A DNA stretch of 64,000 nucleotides from Streptomyces buecherae. Its GTDB lineage: Bacteria; Actinomycetota; Actinomycetes; Streptomycetales; Streptomycetaceae. The notes under the pieces are model-generated. The model was not told the DNA's origin. It did no database searches and saw nothing but the letters and a program-made list of their open reading frames with translations. The translations under genes and the position numbers were made by a program. The stretch covers positions 3,436,501-3,500,500 of the forward strand of contig NZ_CP060404.1 of NCBI RefSeq assembly GCF_014295035.1. Direction: 5' to 3'. Of this stretch, positions 7,917-18,826 are shown in pieces. Every line of letters starts with the position of its first letter. Position 1 is the stretch's first letter.

Positions 7917-9166
7917 GTCGGGGTGCCCGCCCCCGCGTCCCCGGCCGGCGATACATCACCCGTACGGGCGATCTCGGCCTCCGTCGTGAGGGTGGCGGGC
8001 TCCGCCGGTGAGGACGCGCCCGGCTCGCTGTCGGCGTGCAGGTAGACGCGCGGGACGCGCTGGCCGATGCGGGTGACGATCTCGTAGGCGATCGTGCCCA
8101 CGGCCTGCGCCCAGTCCTCGGCCGTCGGCTCGCCCCGGTCGCCCGGCCCGAACAGCACGGCCTCCTCGCCCACCGTCGCCCGGTCGCCGCCGAGGTCCAC
8201 CACGAACTGGTCCATCGCGACCCGGCCGGCCACCGTCCGCCACTTGCCCGCCACCAGCACCGGGCCCGTGTCGGACGCCGCGCGCGGCACGCCGTCCGCG
8301 TACCCGACGGGGACCAGCGCCAGCGTCGTGTCGCCCGGCGTGCGGTAGTGGTGTCCGTACGACACGCCGTGCCCGCCCGGCACCCGCTTGACCAGCGCGA
8401 TCGACGCGGAGAGCGTCATCGCCGGGCGCAGCCCGAAGTCGGCGCTGACGCCGACCTCCGGGCTCGGCGAGACGCCGTAGGTCGCGATGCCGGCCCTGAC
8501 CAGGTCGAAGTGGGCGTCGGGCAGCGTCAGCAGGGCGGGCGAGTTGGCGATGTGCCGCACCTCGGGGGCGATGCCGGCGGCCTCGGCGTGCGCCAGCATC
8601 TGTCGGTACGCGGTGAGCTGGGCGGCGATCGAGGGGTGCCCCGGCTCGTCCGCGCACGCGAAGTGCGACCACACGCCGGTGACGCTGATCGTCCCGTCCG
8701 CCTCGGCCCGCCGGGCGGCGGCCACCAGGTCGGCCCAGTCGTGCGGCTGGCAACCGTTGCGCCCGAGCCCGGTGTCCGCCTTGAGCTGCACTCGCGCGGC
8801 CCGGCCCGCGGCCCGCGCCCCGGCGACGGCCTCGCGCAGCGCCCACATCCCGCTCACCGACACGTCGATGTCCGCCTCGACGGCCTCCCGCCAGGGCCCG
8901 CCCGGCGTCCACAGCCAGCACATCAGGCGCCCGGTGTCGCCGGCCGCGCGCAGCGCGATGGCCTCCTGCGGGGTGGCCGTACCCAGCCAGCTCGCGCCCG
9001 CCTGCCGGGCCGCCCGCGCGCACGGCACGGCGCCGTGGCCGTACGCGTCCGCCTTGACCACGGCCATCAGCTCGGCCCGGGGCGCGCGGGCACGCAGCGC
9101 GCGCACATTGGCCCGGAGCGCGGCCAGGTCGACCGTGGCTCGGGCACGCATCGGTGTCTCGTTCAT
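7913..9166 (-). CDS. alr: alanine racemase
   Basis: Converts L-alanine to D-alanine for peptidoglycan, using pyridoxal phosphate. The 417-residue protein carries the PLP lysine in MAVVKADAYGHG (Lys38), the second catalytic base in HGVSYGHHYR (Tyr270), and the barrel motifs LKADTGLGRNG at 129-138 and HIANSPALL. The ATG at 9166 gives MNETPMRARATVDLAAL; a start at Met6 is also possible. About 40 residues after the usual end (Ala/Glu/Thr-rich) are extra. The stop overlaps the hydrolase start. The gene follows nnrD after 173 bases in which I see no feature. Confidence 0.96.
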   Translation of the reverse strand: MNETPMRARATVDLAALRANVRALRARAPRAELMAVVKADAYGHGAVPCARAARQAGASWLGTATPQEAIALRAAGDTGRLMCWLWTPGGPWREAVEADIDVSVSGMWALREAVAGARAAGRAARVQLKADTGLGRNGCQPHDWADLVAAARRAEADGTISVTGVWSHFACADEPGHPSIAAQLTAYRQMLAHAEAAGIAPEVRHIANSPALLTLPDAHFDLVRAGIATYGVSPSPEVGVSADFGLRPAMTLSASIALVKRVPGGHGVSYGHHYRTPGDTTLALVPVGYADGVPRAASDTGPVLVAGKWRTVAGRVAMDQFVVDLGGDRATVGEEAVLFGPGDRGEPTAEDWAQAVGTIAYEIVTRIGQRVPRVYLHADSEPGASSPAEPATLTTEAEIARTGDVSPAGDAGAGTPT

Positions 9167-9339
9167 CAAGGCCAGTGTCTCAGGCGCCCCGCGCCCCCTC
9201 CCGTGGCCCGCCTGCCCGCCCCGCCGCCGCCCGCCGGCGAGCGGCCCGCGCTCCCCTCGCCGCCCCGGTCGGCGGCCCGCCGCCGCAGCGTGCGCCGGCG
9301 CACGCCCATGGCCCGGCCCGCCCCGGCCGCGCACCCGCC

Positions 9340-10971
9340 TCACCCGGCCGCTGCCACGTCCCGCCAGGCCGCGCCCAGGGCATCGGCCACCTCCAACGCC
9401 GTGATGGGCGCGCCCGGGCGGCCGGGGGTCGCCGCCGCGTGGCGGGCCGCCAGGCCGTGCAGGTAGGCGCCGGCCGACGCGGCCGTGCGGGCGTCCAGGC
9501 CGGTGGCGAGCAGCGCGCCGGTCAGGCCGGAGAGCACGTCGCCGCTGCCGGCGGTGGCCAGCCAGCCGGTGCCGGTCGGGTTGACGCGGACGGGCTCGGC
9601 ATCCGAGCCCGTGGCCGGGCCGGCGACCAGCGTCGTGGAGCCCTTGAGCAGCACCGTCGCCCCGGTCTTCGTCGCCAGTTCCCGCACCGCCGCCAGCCGG
9701 CCCGCCTCGACCTCCTCGCGGGAGCGGCCGAGCAGCGCCGCCGCCTCACCCGCGTGCGGGGTCAGCAGGGTCGCGGCGGTGCGCGCGCGGACGCCGTCCG
9801 GGGGCAGCAGCCGCAGCGCGTCGGCGTCCACCAGCACCGGAACGTCGCTGGCCAGCACGTCGGCCAGCGCCCGCCGGGCGTCCGCGTCGTCCCCGACGCC
9901 GGGCCCGACCACCCACGCCTGCACCCGGCCCGCCTTGCCGGGCGGGCCCGCCGACACCAGGGTCTCGGGGAAGCGGGCGATCACGGCGTCGGCGGCGGGC
10001 CCCACGTACCGCACCGCGCCCGCGCCGCCGCGCAGCGCCCCGGCCACCGCGAGCACCGCCGCGCCGGGGTATCGGGCCGAGCCCGCGACGACGCCGACCA
10101 CGCCGCGCCGGTACTTGTCGCTCTCCGCCGCCGGGCGCGGCAGCACCGCCGCCACGTCCGCGTGCTGCAACGCCTCCACGTCGGGCACACGCGGCAGCCA
10201 CGGGCCCAGGCCGATGTCCACCAGGCGCGGGGCGCCGGCGTGTGCGGCGGCCGGGTCGATGAGCAGCCCGGGCTTGTACGTGCCGAAGGCGACCGTCGCC
10301 GTGGCCCGTACCGCCGCGCCGCGCACCTCGCCGGTGTCGGCGTCCACGCCGCTGGGCAGGTCGACGGCGACCACCGGAACGCCGGCCTCCGCGACGGCCC
10401 GGGCCAGGTGCGCGGCGTCCGGCCGCAGCCCGCCCCGGCCGCCGATGCCCACGATCCCGTCCAGGACGAGATCGGCCCGGGCGACGGCCCGCAGCGCGGG
10501 ATGGTCGTCGCGCCGCCCCGTACGGGCGCCGTCCGCGCGCCCGCCGTCGGCCCGGTCCACCGCGCCGTCGCCCGGCCCCACCGCCGGGCCCGACCCCGCG
10601 TCCAGGCCGGTCGCCTCGACCAGCCGGCCGCCCGCCGCGCGCAGGGCCGTGGCACCGCCGGCGTGGGCGCGGTCGGGGGCGAGCAACAGGGCGGTGACGG
10701 CGGCCCCACGGCGGGCCAGCCGGGCGCCGGCGTAGAGGGAGTCGCCCCCGTTGTCGCCGCTGCCGACGAGCAGCACCACCCGCGCGCCGGACACCCGCCC
10801 GCGCCGGGTCGACCCCGGCCCGGTGCGGGGCCCCGGGCCCGCGCCCAGCAGCCCGGCGCAGGCGGCGGCGAGGCCGGCCGCGGCCCGGTGCATGAGCGTT
10901 CCCTCCGGCAGCCGGGCCAACAGCTCCCGCTCGGCGGCCCGTACGGTCTCCACGCTGTACGCAGTCCTCAT
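9340..10971 (-). CDS. nnrD: bifunctional NAD(P)HX epimerase/dehydratase
   Basis: Repairs hydrated NADH and NADPH. The N-terminal YjeF_N epimerase domain (1 to about 245) has [23 protein letters not shown] sequence at about 64-82, [13 protein letters not shown], and [14 protein letters not shown]. The C-terminal ribokinase-like dehydratase domain (about 270-543) has [34 protein letters not shown] and [15 protein letters not shown]. The full length of 543 residues indicates both activities. An extra Gly/Asp/Arg-rich insertion lies at about 125-155 in the first domain. Alr and acpS flank it on the same strand, the usual Streptomyces order. Confidence 0.94.
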   Translation of the reverse strand: MRTAYSVETVRAAERELLARLPEGTLMHRAAAGLAAACAGLLGAGPGPRTGPGSTRRGRVSGARVVLLVGSGDNGGDSLYAGARLARRGAAVTALLLAPDRAHAGGATALRAAGGRLVEATGLDAGSGPAVGPGDGAVDRADGGRADGARTGRRDDHPALRAVARADLVLDGIVGIGGRGGLRPDAAHLARAVAEAGVPVVAVDLPSGVDADTGEVRGAAVRATATVAFGTYKPGLLIDPAAAHAGAPRLVDIGLGPWLPRVPDVEALQHADVAAVLPRPAAESDKYRRGVVGVVAGSARYPGAAVLAVAGALRGGAGAVRYVGPAADAVIARFPETLVSAGPPGKAGRVQAWVVGPGVGDDADARRALADVLASDVPVLVDADALRLLPPDGVRARTAATLLTPHAGEAAALLGRSREEVEAGRLAAVRELATKTGATVLLKGSTTLVAGPATGSDAEPVRVNPTGTGWLATAGSGDVLSGLTGALLATGLDARTAASAGAYLHGLAARHAAATPGRPGAPITALEVADALGAAWRDVAAAG

Positions 10972-11053
10972 GCGCCCCAGTCTCCCGCGCCGGTCGCCCG
11001 CCGGCCGGGCGAGTGCCGCGCCCGGGCCCGCCGGACGCGGCGCCGGCCGCGTC

Positions 11054-11494
11054 CTACCGCGCCGGCCAGCCGTCGTCCGCGGGCCAGGCGTCCGCCGAGC
11101 CGTCCGGGGCGGGCTCGGCGGCCGGCTCGCCCTCGGCGATGACCACGGCCGACGCGACGCCCGCGTCGTGGCTGAGCGAGACGTGCCAGGTGCGCACGCC
11201 GAGTTCGGCCGCCCGCTCGGCGACGGTGCCGCGCACCCGCAGCCGGGGCTGGCCGCTGGGCAGCGTCCACACCTCCGCGTCCGTCCAGCGCAGCCCGCCC
11301 GGCGCGCCGAGCGCCTTGGCCAGCGCCTCCTTCGCGGCGAACCGGGCGGCCAGCGAGGCGGTGCCCCGGCGCTCGCCGCTGGGCAGCCACAGCTCCCGCC
11401 GTACGAACACGCGCTCGGCGAGCCCCGGCGTGCGCTCCATGGCCGCGCCGAACCGGTCGATCTCGGCGACGTCGATCCCCACCCCGATGATCAC
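11054..11494 (-). CDS. acpS: holo-[acyl-carrier-protein] synthase
   Basis: AcpS moves the phosphopantetheine arm from coenzyme A to the acyl carrier protein of fatty acid synthesis. The 146-residue protein starts [15 protein letters not shown], with the magnesium-binding Asp8, and has [13 protein letters not shown] with the second metal-binding Glu, then [16 protein letters not shown]. About 20 acidic Ala/Pro/Trp residues follow the usual end. Glms precedes it by 94 bases and nnrD follows at 82, so co-transcription is likely. Confidence 0.95.
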   Translation of the reverse strand: MIIGVGIDVAEIDRFGAAMERTPGLAERVFVRRELWLPSGERRGTASLAARFAAKEALAKALGAPGGLRWTDAEVWTLPSGQPRLRVRGTVAERAAELGVRTWHVSLSHDAGVASAVVIAEGEPAAEPAPDGSADAWPADDGWPAR

Positions 11495-11588
11495 GCGCCC
11501 ACCCCGCCCGCCACCCGGGTCGGGCCGGTCCCGAGGGGCCCGCGGCCCACGGCGGCCACCGTCCGCACTCCCACGCTCACCCTCACCC

Positions 11589-13436
<1,848 letters not shown>

Positions 13437-13465
13437 GGGGTGCAGCGTACGCGCGGCCCCCGCGC

Positions 13466-13517
13466 GGCGGGCCGTCGTGGCGACCCGCCACGACGGCCCG
13501 CCGGGCGGGTCGCCACG
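13466..13517. promoter_or_regulatory. two mutually exclusive hairpins in the glmS/coaA spacer
   Basis: Hairpin A pairs 13466-13482 with 13486-13502: a perfect 17-base stem (GGCGGGCCGTCGTGGCG) with a 3-base loop. Hairpin B pairs 13476-13489 with 13504-13517: a perfect 14-base stem (CGTGGCGACCCGCC) with a 14-base loop. The two share 13476-13489, so only one can form at a time. The element ends about 30 bases upstream of the glmS start codon and 58 bases upstream of coaA. A smaller GCGCGG/CCGCGC hairpin lies at 13451-13465. A regulatory role is inferred. Confidence 0.55.
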
Positions 13518-13574
13518 CCCCGGCGTGACCGAACGCACGCCCCGTACCGCGCCCCGACAACCCACAATGAACCA

Positions 13575-14594
13575 GTGATCAGGTCTTCGGTGAGTGACCA
13601 ACGGCCGCACGGCGGGCAGCACGGCGGTGTTCCGCGGCGGGCCGAGTCCAGCCCGTACGTCGATCTCTCGCGCGCCCAGTGGAGCGGGCTGCGCGAGAAG
13701 ACGCCGCTGCCGCTGACGGCGGAGGAGGTGGAGCGGCTGCGCGGCCTCGGTGACGTCATCGACCTCGACGAGGTGCGCGACGTGTACCTGCCGCTGTCCC
13801 GGCTGCTCAACCTCTACGTCGGCGCCACCAGCAACCTGCGGGGCGCCCTCAACACCTTCCTCGGCGACGCGGGCAGCGGTCAGGGCGCGCAGCAGGGCAC
13901 GCCGTTCGTCATAGGGGTGGCCGGCAGCGTCGCGGTCGGCAAGTCCACCACCGCCCGCCTCCTGCAGGCCCTGCTCGCGCGCTGGCCCGAGCACCCGCGC
14001 GTCGAGCTGGTCACCACGGACGGCTTCCTGCTGCCCAACGCCGAACTGCACCGGCGCGGCCTGATGTCCCGCAAGGGCTTCCCCGAGTCGTACGACCGCC
14101 GGGCGCTGACCCGCTTCGTGGCCGACGTGAAGGCGGGCAAGGACGAGGTCAGCGCGCCCGTCTACTCCCACCTGGTGTACGACATCGTCCCCGACCAGCG
14201 GCTGACCGTGCGCCGCCCCGACATCCTCATCGTCGAGGGCCTGAACGTGCTCCAGCCGGCGCTGCCCGGCAAGGACGGCAGGACGCGGGTGGCGCTGGCC
14301 GACTACTTCGACTTCAGCGTGTACGTGGACGCCCGGACGGAGGACATCGAGCGCTGGTACCTGGGCCGGTTCAGCAAGCTGCGCGAGACGGCGTTCCAGA
14401 ACCCGTTCTCGTACTTCCGCAAGTACACCCAGGTCTCCGAGGACGAGGCGCTCGACTACGCGCGCATGATCTGGCGCACGGTCAACCGGCCCAACCTGCA
14501 ACAGAACGTGGCCCCCACCCGCGGCCGGGCCACCCTCGTGCTCCGCAAGGGCCCCGACCACAAGGTGCAACGCCTGCGGTTGCGCAAGCTGTGA
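13575..14594 (+). CDS. coaA: pantothenate kinase, bacterial type I
   Basis: Phosphorylates pantothenate in the first committed step of coenzyme A synthesis. The 339-residue protein has [20 protein letters not shown] near the N-terminus, the P-loop [18 protein letters not shown] at about 112-129, [19 protein letters not shown], and the conserved end [23 protein letters not shown] at 13575 was chosen; a second in-frame GTG five codons later is equally usable. It is divergent from glmS across a hairpin-rich spacer. Feedback inhibition by CoA is known for the family. Confidence 0.96.
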   Translation: MIRSSVSDQRPHGGQHGGVPRRAESSPYVDLSRAQWSGLREKTPLPLTAEEVERLRGLGDVIDLDEVRDVYLPLSRLLNLYVGATSNLRGALNTFLGDAGSGQGAQQGTPFVIGVAGSVAVGKSTTARLLQALLARWPEHPRVELVTTDGFLLPNAELHRRGLMSRKGFPESYDRRALTRFVADVKAGKDEVSAPVYSHLVYDIVPDQRLTVRRPDILIVEGLNVLQPALPGKDGRTRVALADYFDFSVYVDARTEDIERWYLGRFSKLRETAFQNPFSYFRKYTQVSEDEALDYARMIWRTVNRPNLQQNVAPTRGRATLVLRKGPDHKVQRLRLRKL

Positions 14595-14744
14595 CCGCGC
14601 CGGGCGGCCCGCGCCTCGCCCGGCCCCGGGAACCCGTCCCGCCCCAGCCCCCGTAGGCTGCCGCTGCCCATCCGTGACCCCGGTCCGACCGCCCGTGTGA
14701 CGCCCACCTGAGGCTGACGTGACGCCGACTCCGAGGAGCTTGCC

Positions 14745-15695
14745 GTGCTGCACCTGCGGTTGATCGTCCCCGCGCACCGCACCGACGAGGTGGTCGCGCT
14801 CTTCGAACGCAGCGTGGGCGCCACCCACCTGGCCGTACTCACCGGTGCCGGCCGCGACCCGGCCGGCGACGTGGTGCTGTGCGACGTGGCGCGGGAGGCC
14901 GCCGACGAGGTGCTCGGCGAACTGCGCGCGATCGGCATCGACGAGTGCGGTGCGATCACCGTCGAGAACATCGACCTGACGCTGTCGCACCGCGCGGACC
15001 GGGCCGAGAAGGAGGCGCCCGGCGAGGGCTCGGACGCGGTGGTGTGGGAACACCTCGCGGAGGCCACCCACGAGGAGTCCACCCTCTCCGTCACCTTCCT
15101 GGCCTTCCTGACGGTGGCGACCATGCTCGCCGCCTGCGGCGTGGTCCTCGACAACGCGATCCTCATCGTCGGCGCGATGGCCGTCGGCCCCGAGTTCGGC
15201 CCGCTCGCGGGGCTCTGCACCGCGCTGGTACGGCGCGCCCCACGGCTCGCGGTGCGCTCGCTGCTCGCCCTGCTGGTGGGGTTCGCGGTGGCGATGGCGC
15301 TGACGACGCTGTTCAGCCTGTTCATGGACGCGGTGGGACTCTTCGAGAAGGCGGACGTGGAGGCCGAGCGGCCGAACACCAACTTCATCTACCGGCCCGA
15401 CCTGTTCTCCTTCGTCGTGGCCTTCCTCGCCGGCATCGCCGGCACGCTGTCGCTGACATCGGCGAAGTCGGGCGCGCTGGTCGGCGTGGCGATCTCGGTG
15501 ACCACGGTCCCGGCCGCCGCCAACGCGGCCGTCGCCCTCGGCTACGGCGACCTGGGCCAGACCCGGGGCTCCACGGAACAACTCCTCCTCAACCTCGCGG
15601 GCATCGCCCTCGCCGGCACCCTGACGCTGCTGGCCCAGCGCCTGTTCTGGTCCCGCTACACCCAGTTCCGGGACGTCCGCCGCACCAAGGGCTGA
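14745..15695 (+). CDS. DUF389 membrane protein
   Basis: A 316-residue integral membrane protein. Its first 90 residues form a soluble alpha/beta domain (LHLRLIVPAHRTDEVVALFE) typical of the DUF389 N-terminus, followed by ESTLSVTFLAFLTVATMLAA and five or six further hydrophobic segments. The conserved DUF389 signature DNAILIVGAMAVGPEFGPLAG lies near the middle. It starts at GTG with a GAGGAG site at good spacing, 150 bases after coaA. Family function is unsettled; some members have been linked to transport or regulation. Confidence 0.85.
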   Translation: MLHLRLIVPAHRTDEVVALFERSVGATHLAVLTGAGRDPAGDVVLCDVAREAADEVLGELRAIGIDECGAITVENIDLTLSHRADRAEKEAPGEGSDAVVWEHLAEATHEESTLSVTFLAFLTVATMLAACGVVLDNAILIVGAMAVGPEFGPLAGLCTALVRRAPRLAVRSLLALLVGFAVAMALTTLFSLFMDAVGLFEKADVEAERPNTNFIYRPDLFSFVVAFLAGIAGTLSLTSAKSGALVGVAISVTTVPAAANAAVALGYGDLGQTRGSTEQLLLNLAGIALAGTLTLLAQRLFWSRYTQFRDVRRTKG

Positions 15696-15700
15696 GCGGC

Positions 15701-15733
15701 GGGGGGTGGGGGGCGGGGGGGCGCCGGGGCGGG
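15701..15733 (+). other. G-quadruplex-forming run
   Basis: Five runs of three or more G separated by one to four bases start five bases after the DUF389 stop. The region lies between convergent genes. Such a run can fold as a quadruplex in RNA or DNA and could slow polymerase at the gene end. Function is inferred. Confidence 0.4.
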
Positions 15734-15809
15734 TGACCGCGCCGGGCGGGGGCGGGCGACCGCGCAGCGCCGGGAGGTGGGGTGCCCGTGCCGCACGGCG
15801 TCGCGCGGC

Positions 15810-16304
15810 TCACAGGGCGATGAGCCCCGCGTCGGTGGGGGTGAAGCCGCAGCCCTCGAAGTAGAACGCGCGCAGGTGGTCGTCGAAGTCCACGTGCAGC
15901 CACTCGCACCCCGCGGCCCGGGCCCCCTCCACGGCCGCCGCCACCAGCCGCGTCCCCACCCCCGTCCGCCGAACCCCCTCGGCCACCACGGTGTCCAGCA
16001 CGAACGCGTGCACCCCGCCGTCCCAGGCCACGTTGACGAACCCGACCAACTCCTCCCCCCGCCGCGCACACACCCACCCGAGGCTGTGCCGGTGCACCTG
16101 GGTGTGCCAGTCGATGTCCAACGGCGGATGGTCGAACCCCTGCGCGTGCAGGACGTTGACCTCGGGATTGGCGAAGGCCCCGCGCCAGGCGTAGGTGGTC
16201 TGGGGAGTGGCTGCGGAGGCGTTGTGAGGGGCGGTTTCGGGCGGGGTGCCGGAGACAGGCTGGGGGTGTGGGTGTGGCTGGTGCGGGGTGGTGGGCTCGG
16301 TCAT
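15810..16304 (-). CDS. GNAT family N-acetyltransferase
   Basis: A 164-residue protein with a GNAT fold: YAWRGAFANPEVNVLHAQGF, then RRGEELVGFVNVAWDG, the acetyl-CoA loop EGVRRTGVGTRLVAAAVEGA (R-x-x-G-x-G), and FYFEGCGFTPTDAGLI at the end. The ATG at 16304 was chosen because the upstream frame is Pro/Arg-rich. Even so, the first 35 residues are His/Pro/Thr-rich and outside the fold. No ribosome binding site is visible: the 20 bases upstream are almost pure C in the transcript, complementary to a G-quadruplex motif. The substrate is unknown. Confidence 0.82.
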   Translation of the reverse strand: MTEPTTPHQPHPHPQPVSGTPPETAPHNASAATPQTTYAWRGAFANPEVNVLHAQGFDHPPLDIDWHTQVHRHSLGWVCARRGEELVGFVNVAWDGGVHAFVLDTVVAEGVRRTGVGTRLVAAAVEGARAAGCEWLHVDFDDHLRAFYFEGCGFTPTDAGLIAL

Positions 16305-16307
16305 GGT

Positions 16308-16326
16308 GGGGAGGGTAGGGGGTGGG
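16308..16326 (+). other. G-quadruplex motif at the GNAT start
   Basis: GGGG-A-GGG-TA-GGGGG-T-GGG on the plus strand, directly upstream of the minus-strand GNAT start codon. It occupies the position where a ribosome binding site would be expected. It is a motif match only. Confidence 0.35.
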
Positions 16327-16387
16327 AGCGGTGGGGGGCGCGGTATTTCGGGGCGGGCTCCGATGGGGAAGCGCGGACGCGGGCCCG

Positions 16388-16654
16388 TCAGTCGAGCCAT
16401 TCCTCCCACCGTTTCCGAGGCCGCTCACAGCCTCCCACCTCCTGGGCTTGCAGGTAGGCGCGGTCGAGCGTCGCCTCGTCTGGCCACTGCTCGTCGCGGG
16501 GCTCGTCGCGGACTGTGATTCTGGAGAAGGCGACGACGCACTCGGCGGACGGCAGGGTCTGCGTCGCGTACCGCTCCAAAGCCACCGCCCCCAGGGCAGC
16601 CACGAGCCAGGCTATAGCGATCAACTGTTGCGCTCGCGGGCTGCGTTGGTACAT
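16388..16654 (-). CDS. small membrane protein, 88 residues
   Basis: Starts MYQRSPRAQQLIAIAWLVAA, with one membrane segment at about 10-27 after a positive N-terminus. A soluble part follows with two Cys (AECVVAF and EVGGCERP) and a charged end RPRKRWEEWLD. Codon use is normal for the genome. The protein has no recognised family. It lies 56 bases downstream of the methyltransferase on the same strand. Confidence 0.6.
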   Translation of the reverse strand: MYQRSPRAQQLIAIAWLVAALGAVALERYATQTLPSAECVVAFSRITVRDEPRDEQWPDEATLDRAYLQAQEVGGCERPRKRWEEWLD

Positions 16655-16710
16655 CACCGGCGCATCGTACTGAGGGCCGGGCGGACGAGGGTGGGTTGTC
16701 GGACAGGCCG

Positions 16711-17829
16711 TCAGTCGGCCACGGCCTCGATGAGGGAGAACGGTGCGGCCTCGGCGAGGGGGGTGACCGAGGTGAGGGTCAGGCCCGCGCGGTGGCACAC
16801 CTCGGTGAAGTCCTCGCGGGTGCGTTCCCTGCCGCCCACGTTCACGAGCATGTTGAGGTCGGACAGGTAGGTGATTCCGCCGTCGGTGACGTCGGCCTCG
16901 GCGTGGGGGTCGACGACCTCGGGGAGTACGGGCTCCACGATGAGGACGCGGCCACCGGGTGGGAGCACCGCGCGACAGTTGCGCAGGATGGTGACCACCT
17001 GGTCGTCCGTCCAGTCGTGCAGCACGCTCTTCATCAGGTAGAGGTCCGAGCCCGCGGGGACCGAGCGGAAGAAGTCGCCGGCGACCAGCGAGCAGCGCCC
17101 CGCCACGCCGTGCCGCTCCATCGTCGTCGGCGCCTTGGACAGGCCTTCCGCCGTGTCGAAGAGCACGCCGTTCAGGCCCGGGTGGGCGGCCAGCACGCCG
17201 GCCAGGAGGGTTCCGTCGCCCCCGCCGACGTCCGTGACCGTGGTGAAGCGGCCGAAGTCGTACGCGGATGGCAGCACGGCGGCGGTCGCCGCGACGGCCT
17301 GGCTCATCGCCGCGTTGAACTCGGCCGACAGCTCGGGGTGCTGGGCGAGGTGGCTGAAGAAGTCGGTGCCGAAGACGGCGTCGAAGGCGATGTCCCCGGT
17401 GCGGACGCTGTCGTCCAGGTGCTCCCAGGCGCGCACGATCGTCGGCTCGGTGAACATCCGCACGAACGAGGTGAGCGAGTCGGGGTTTCCGGGGTCGAGG
17501 AGGGCACCCGCGGGGGTCGCCGAGAAGTGGTCGGGGGTGTGTTCCACCAGCAGGCCGAGGCCGGCCAGGGCGCGCAGCAACCGTGTCATGGGCTGGGGTT
17601 CGGCGCCGACCTCGGCGGCCAACTCGGCGGCCGGGCGCGGCGTGGCGCCGACCCGTTCCATCACCTTCAACCGGACCGCCGCGCGCAGGGTCTGCGCGGC
17701 CATGCTCCCGAACGCGAGCCGAACGATCAGATCCCGGTCGGTCACGTCCGCTTCTCGGACTTCGACCGCCTCTCGGGCATCGCCTGTCGCTCGCACATCG
17801 CTCATTGCTCGGGCATCGGTGTTCGTCAC
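16711..17829 (-). CDS. SAM-dependent O-methyltransferase
   Basis: A 372-residue class I methyltransferase of the plant-COMT/acetylserotonin type, common in secondary metabolism. An N-terminal winged-helix dimerisation domain (about 30-110, RLKVMERVGATPRPAAELAA) precedes the SAM-binding loop VTDVGGGDGTLLAGVLAAHP at about 195-214. GDFFRSVPAGSDLYLMKSVL and the catalytic His of LHDWTDDQV follow. GTG at 17829 follows a GGAAGGAAAG site. The AraC regulator is just upstream on the same strand, and a local regulatory relation is possible. The substrate is unknown. Confidence 0.88.
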   Translation of the reverse strand: MTNTDARAMSDVRATGDAREAVEVREADVTDRDLIVRLAFGSMAAQTLRAAVRLKVMERVGATPRPAAELAAEVGAEPQPMTRLLRALAGLGLLVEHTPDHFSATPAGALLDPGNPDSLTSFVRMFTEPTIVRAWEHLDDSVRTGDIAFDAVFGTDFFSHLAQHPELSAEFNAAMSQAVAATAAVLPSAYDFGRFTTVTDVGGGDGTLLAGVLAAHPGLNGVLFDTAEGLSKAPTTMERHGVAGRCSLVAGDFFRSVPAGSDLYLMKSVLHDWTDDQVVTILRNCRAVLPPGGRVLIVEPVLPEVVDPHAEADVTDGGITYLSDLNMLVNVGGRERTREDFTEVCHRAGLTLTSVTPLAEAAPFSLIEAVAD

Positions 17830-17927
17830 GGGTGCTTTCCTTCCTTCGGATGGGTGGTGAGTGGTGGGTGAGGGTGGGAGGCGCGGGACGCGGGCGCGGC
17901 CCGTCACCTCCGCGCGGGGGGCCGGCC

Positions 17928-17997
17928 CAGCCGGCAGAGACCAACTGGCAGAGGTCAGCCGGCGGAGGTCAACCAGCAGACGTCAACTGGCGGACCA
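17928..17997. repeat. 14-base tandem repeat, 5 copies
   Basis: Copies at 17928, 17942, 17956, 17970 and 17984 share the frame CA(A/G)C(C/T)GGC(A/G)GAGGT with one to four changes each. The last two copies lie within the final codons of the AraC-type gene, whose stop is at 17969, and the other three follow it. Because 14 is not a multiple of 3, changes in copy number inside the gene would alter its C-terminus. Confidence 0.8.
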
Positions 17998-18796
17998 GGG
18001 CGCCGGGCGTGCACCCGGCCAGGGCCGCCACGTCCCGGTGCAGATGCGGCTGGTCGGCGTACCCGCAGGTCAGGGCGACCGTGCTGGCGCTCTCACCCGC
18101 GCACAGCGCCCGTACCGCGTGGTCGAAGCGGACCAGCATGGCGGCCCGCTTGGGGGTGAGGCCGAGTTGGGCGTGGAACCGGGTACGCAGTCGCTTGCGG
18201 CTCCAGCCGCTGGACGCGGCGAGGTCACCCACCCGTATCCGGCCTCGGCGGGCCACGATGGTGTTCCAGGCGGCGACGACCTCGGGGGCCATTGACGGGG
18301 CCGCCGCCGCCCGCTCGGTGAGGAACCCGTCCGTCAGCGCCAGGCGTTCCTGCCACGTCGGGGCCTCGGTCAACTGCTCGCGCAGGCGTCGTTCCCGCGC
18401 TCCCCACAGGTCCGCGAGGCTGGTGATCGAGCCGTCCAGTTCGGGCGGCGCGACCCCCAGCAGTCCGTAGGCGGCCCGGGGCGACAGACGCACCTCGACG
18501 CATTCGACGCGCTCGCCGCGCACCCGGGCCGGGCCGGGCGACAGCGCGGCGACCAGGCTCCGCAGGGGCCGTTGCCCGGTGGCGCTCTCCACCGTGAGCG
18601 GCTCGCTCCCGAGCCCGATGACGAGGATCACGGCCGGCTGCGGGAGCACCCGCAGGTCGAGGCCGGCGGCGGCGCGGTCGCGGTATCCGGCCATCCGTAC
18701 GCCGTCGAGTGACGTACCACCGAGGGGGCGGGCGACCTCCCAGCCGCGCTCGGCATCGCGATCCGTGGGGGCGCCCCCCACTTCGTGTCTGCGCAT
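17969..18796 (-). CDS. AraC family transcriptional regulator
   Basis: A 275-residue regulator. The C-terminal DNA-binding domain (about 180-270) has both helix-turn-helix units: VGDLAASSGWSRKRLRTRFH and TVALTCGYADQPHLHRDVAA, then LAGCTPGALVRQL. The N-terminal half is a putative effector domain with LPQPAVILVIGL, resembling the cupin-like sensor of DUF6597-type AraC proteins. Two 20-base direct repeats lie 31 and 75 bases upstream of the ATG and are candidate operators. The 3' end runs into a 14-base tandem repeat. It is followed on the same strand by the O-methyltransferase. Confidence 0.88.
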   Translation of the reverse strand: MRRHEVGGAPTDRDAERGWEVARPLGGTSLDGVRMAGYRDRAAAGLDLRVLPQPAVILVIGLGSEPLTVESATGQRPLRSLVAALSPGPARVRGERVECVEVRLSPRAAYGLLGVAPPELDGSITSLADLWGARERRLREQLTEAPTWQERLALTDGFLTERAAAAPSMAPEVVAAWNTIVARRGRIRVGDLAASSGWSRKRLRTRFHAQLGLTPKRAAMLVRFDHAVRALCAGESASTVALTCGYADQPHLHRDVAALAGCTPGALVRQLTSAG

Positions 18797-18826
18797 GCCC
18801 CTACCGTCGCCGACTTCGGCACCCCT

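Noticed and set aside
9154..11142. A 662-codon frame on the plus strand
   Set aside because: Antisense to nnrD and the end of the alr region; the shadow pattern of high-GC DNA.
13437..13574. glmS ribozyme/riboswitch
   Set aside because: The known glmS ribozyme is a Firmicute element with a specific double pseudoknot; the hairpins here do not show its core.
13437..15581. A 1330-codon open frame on the minus strand that contains glmS
   Set aside because: The region upstream of 13436 is antisense to coaA and the DUF389 gene. GlmS must begin Met-Cys, which fixes the start.
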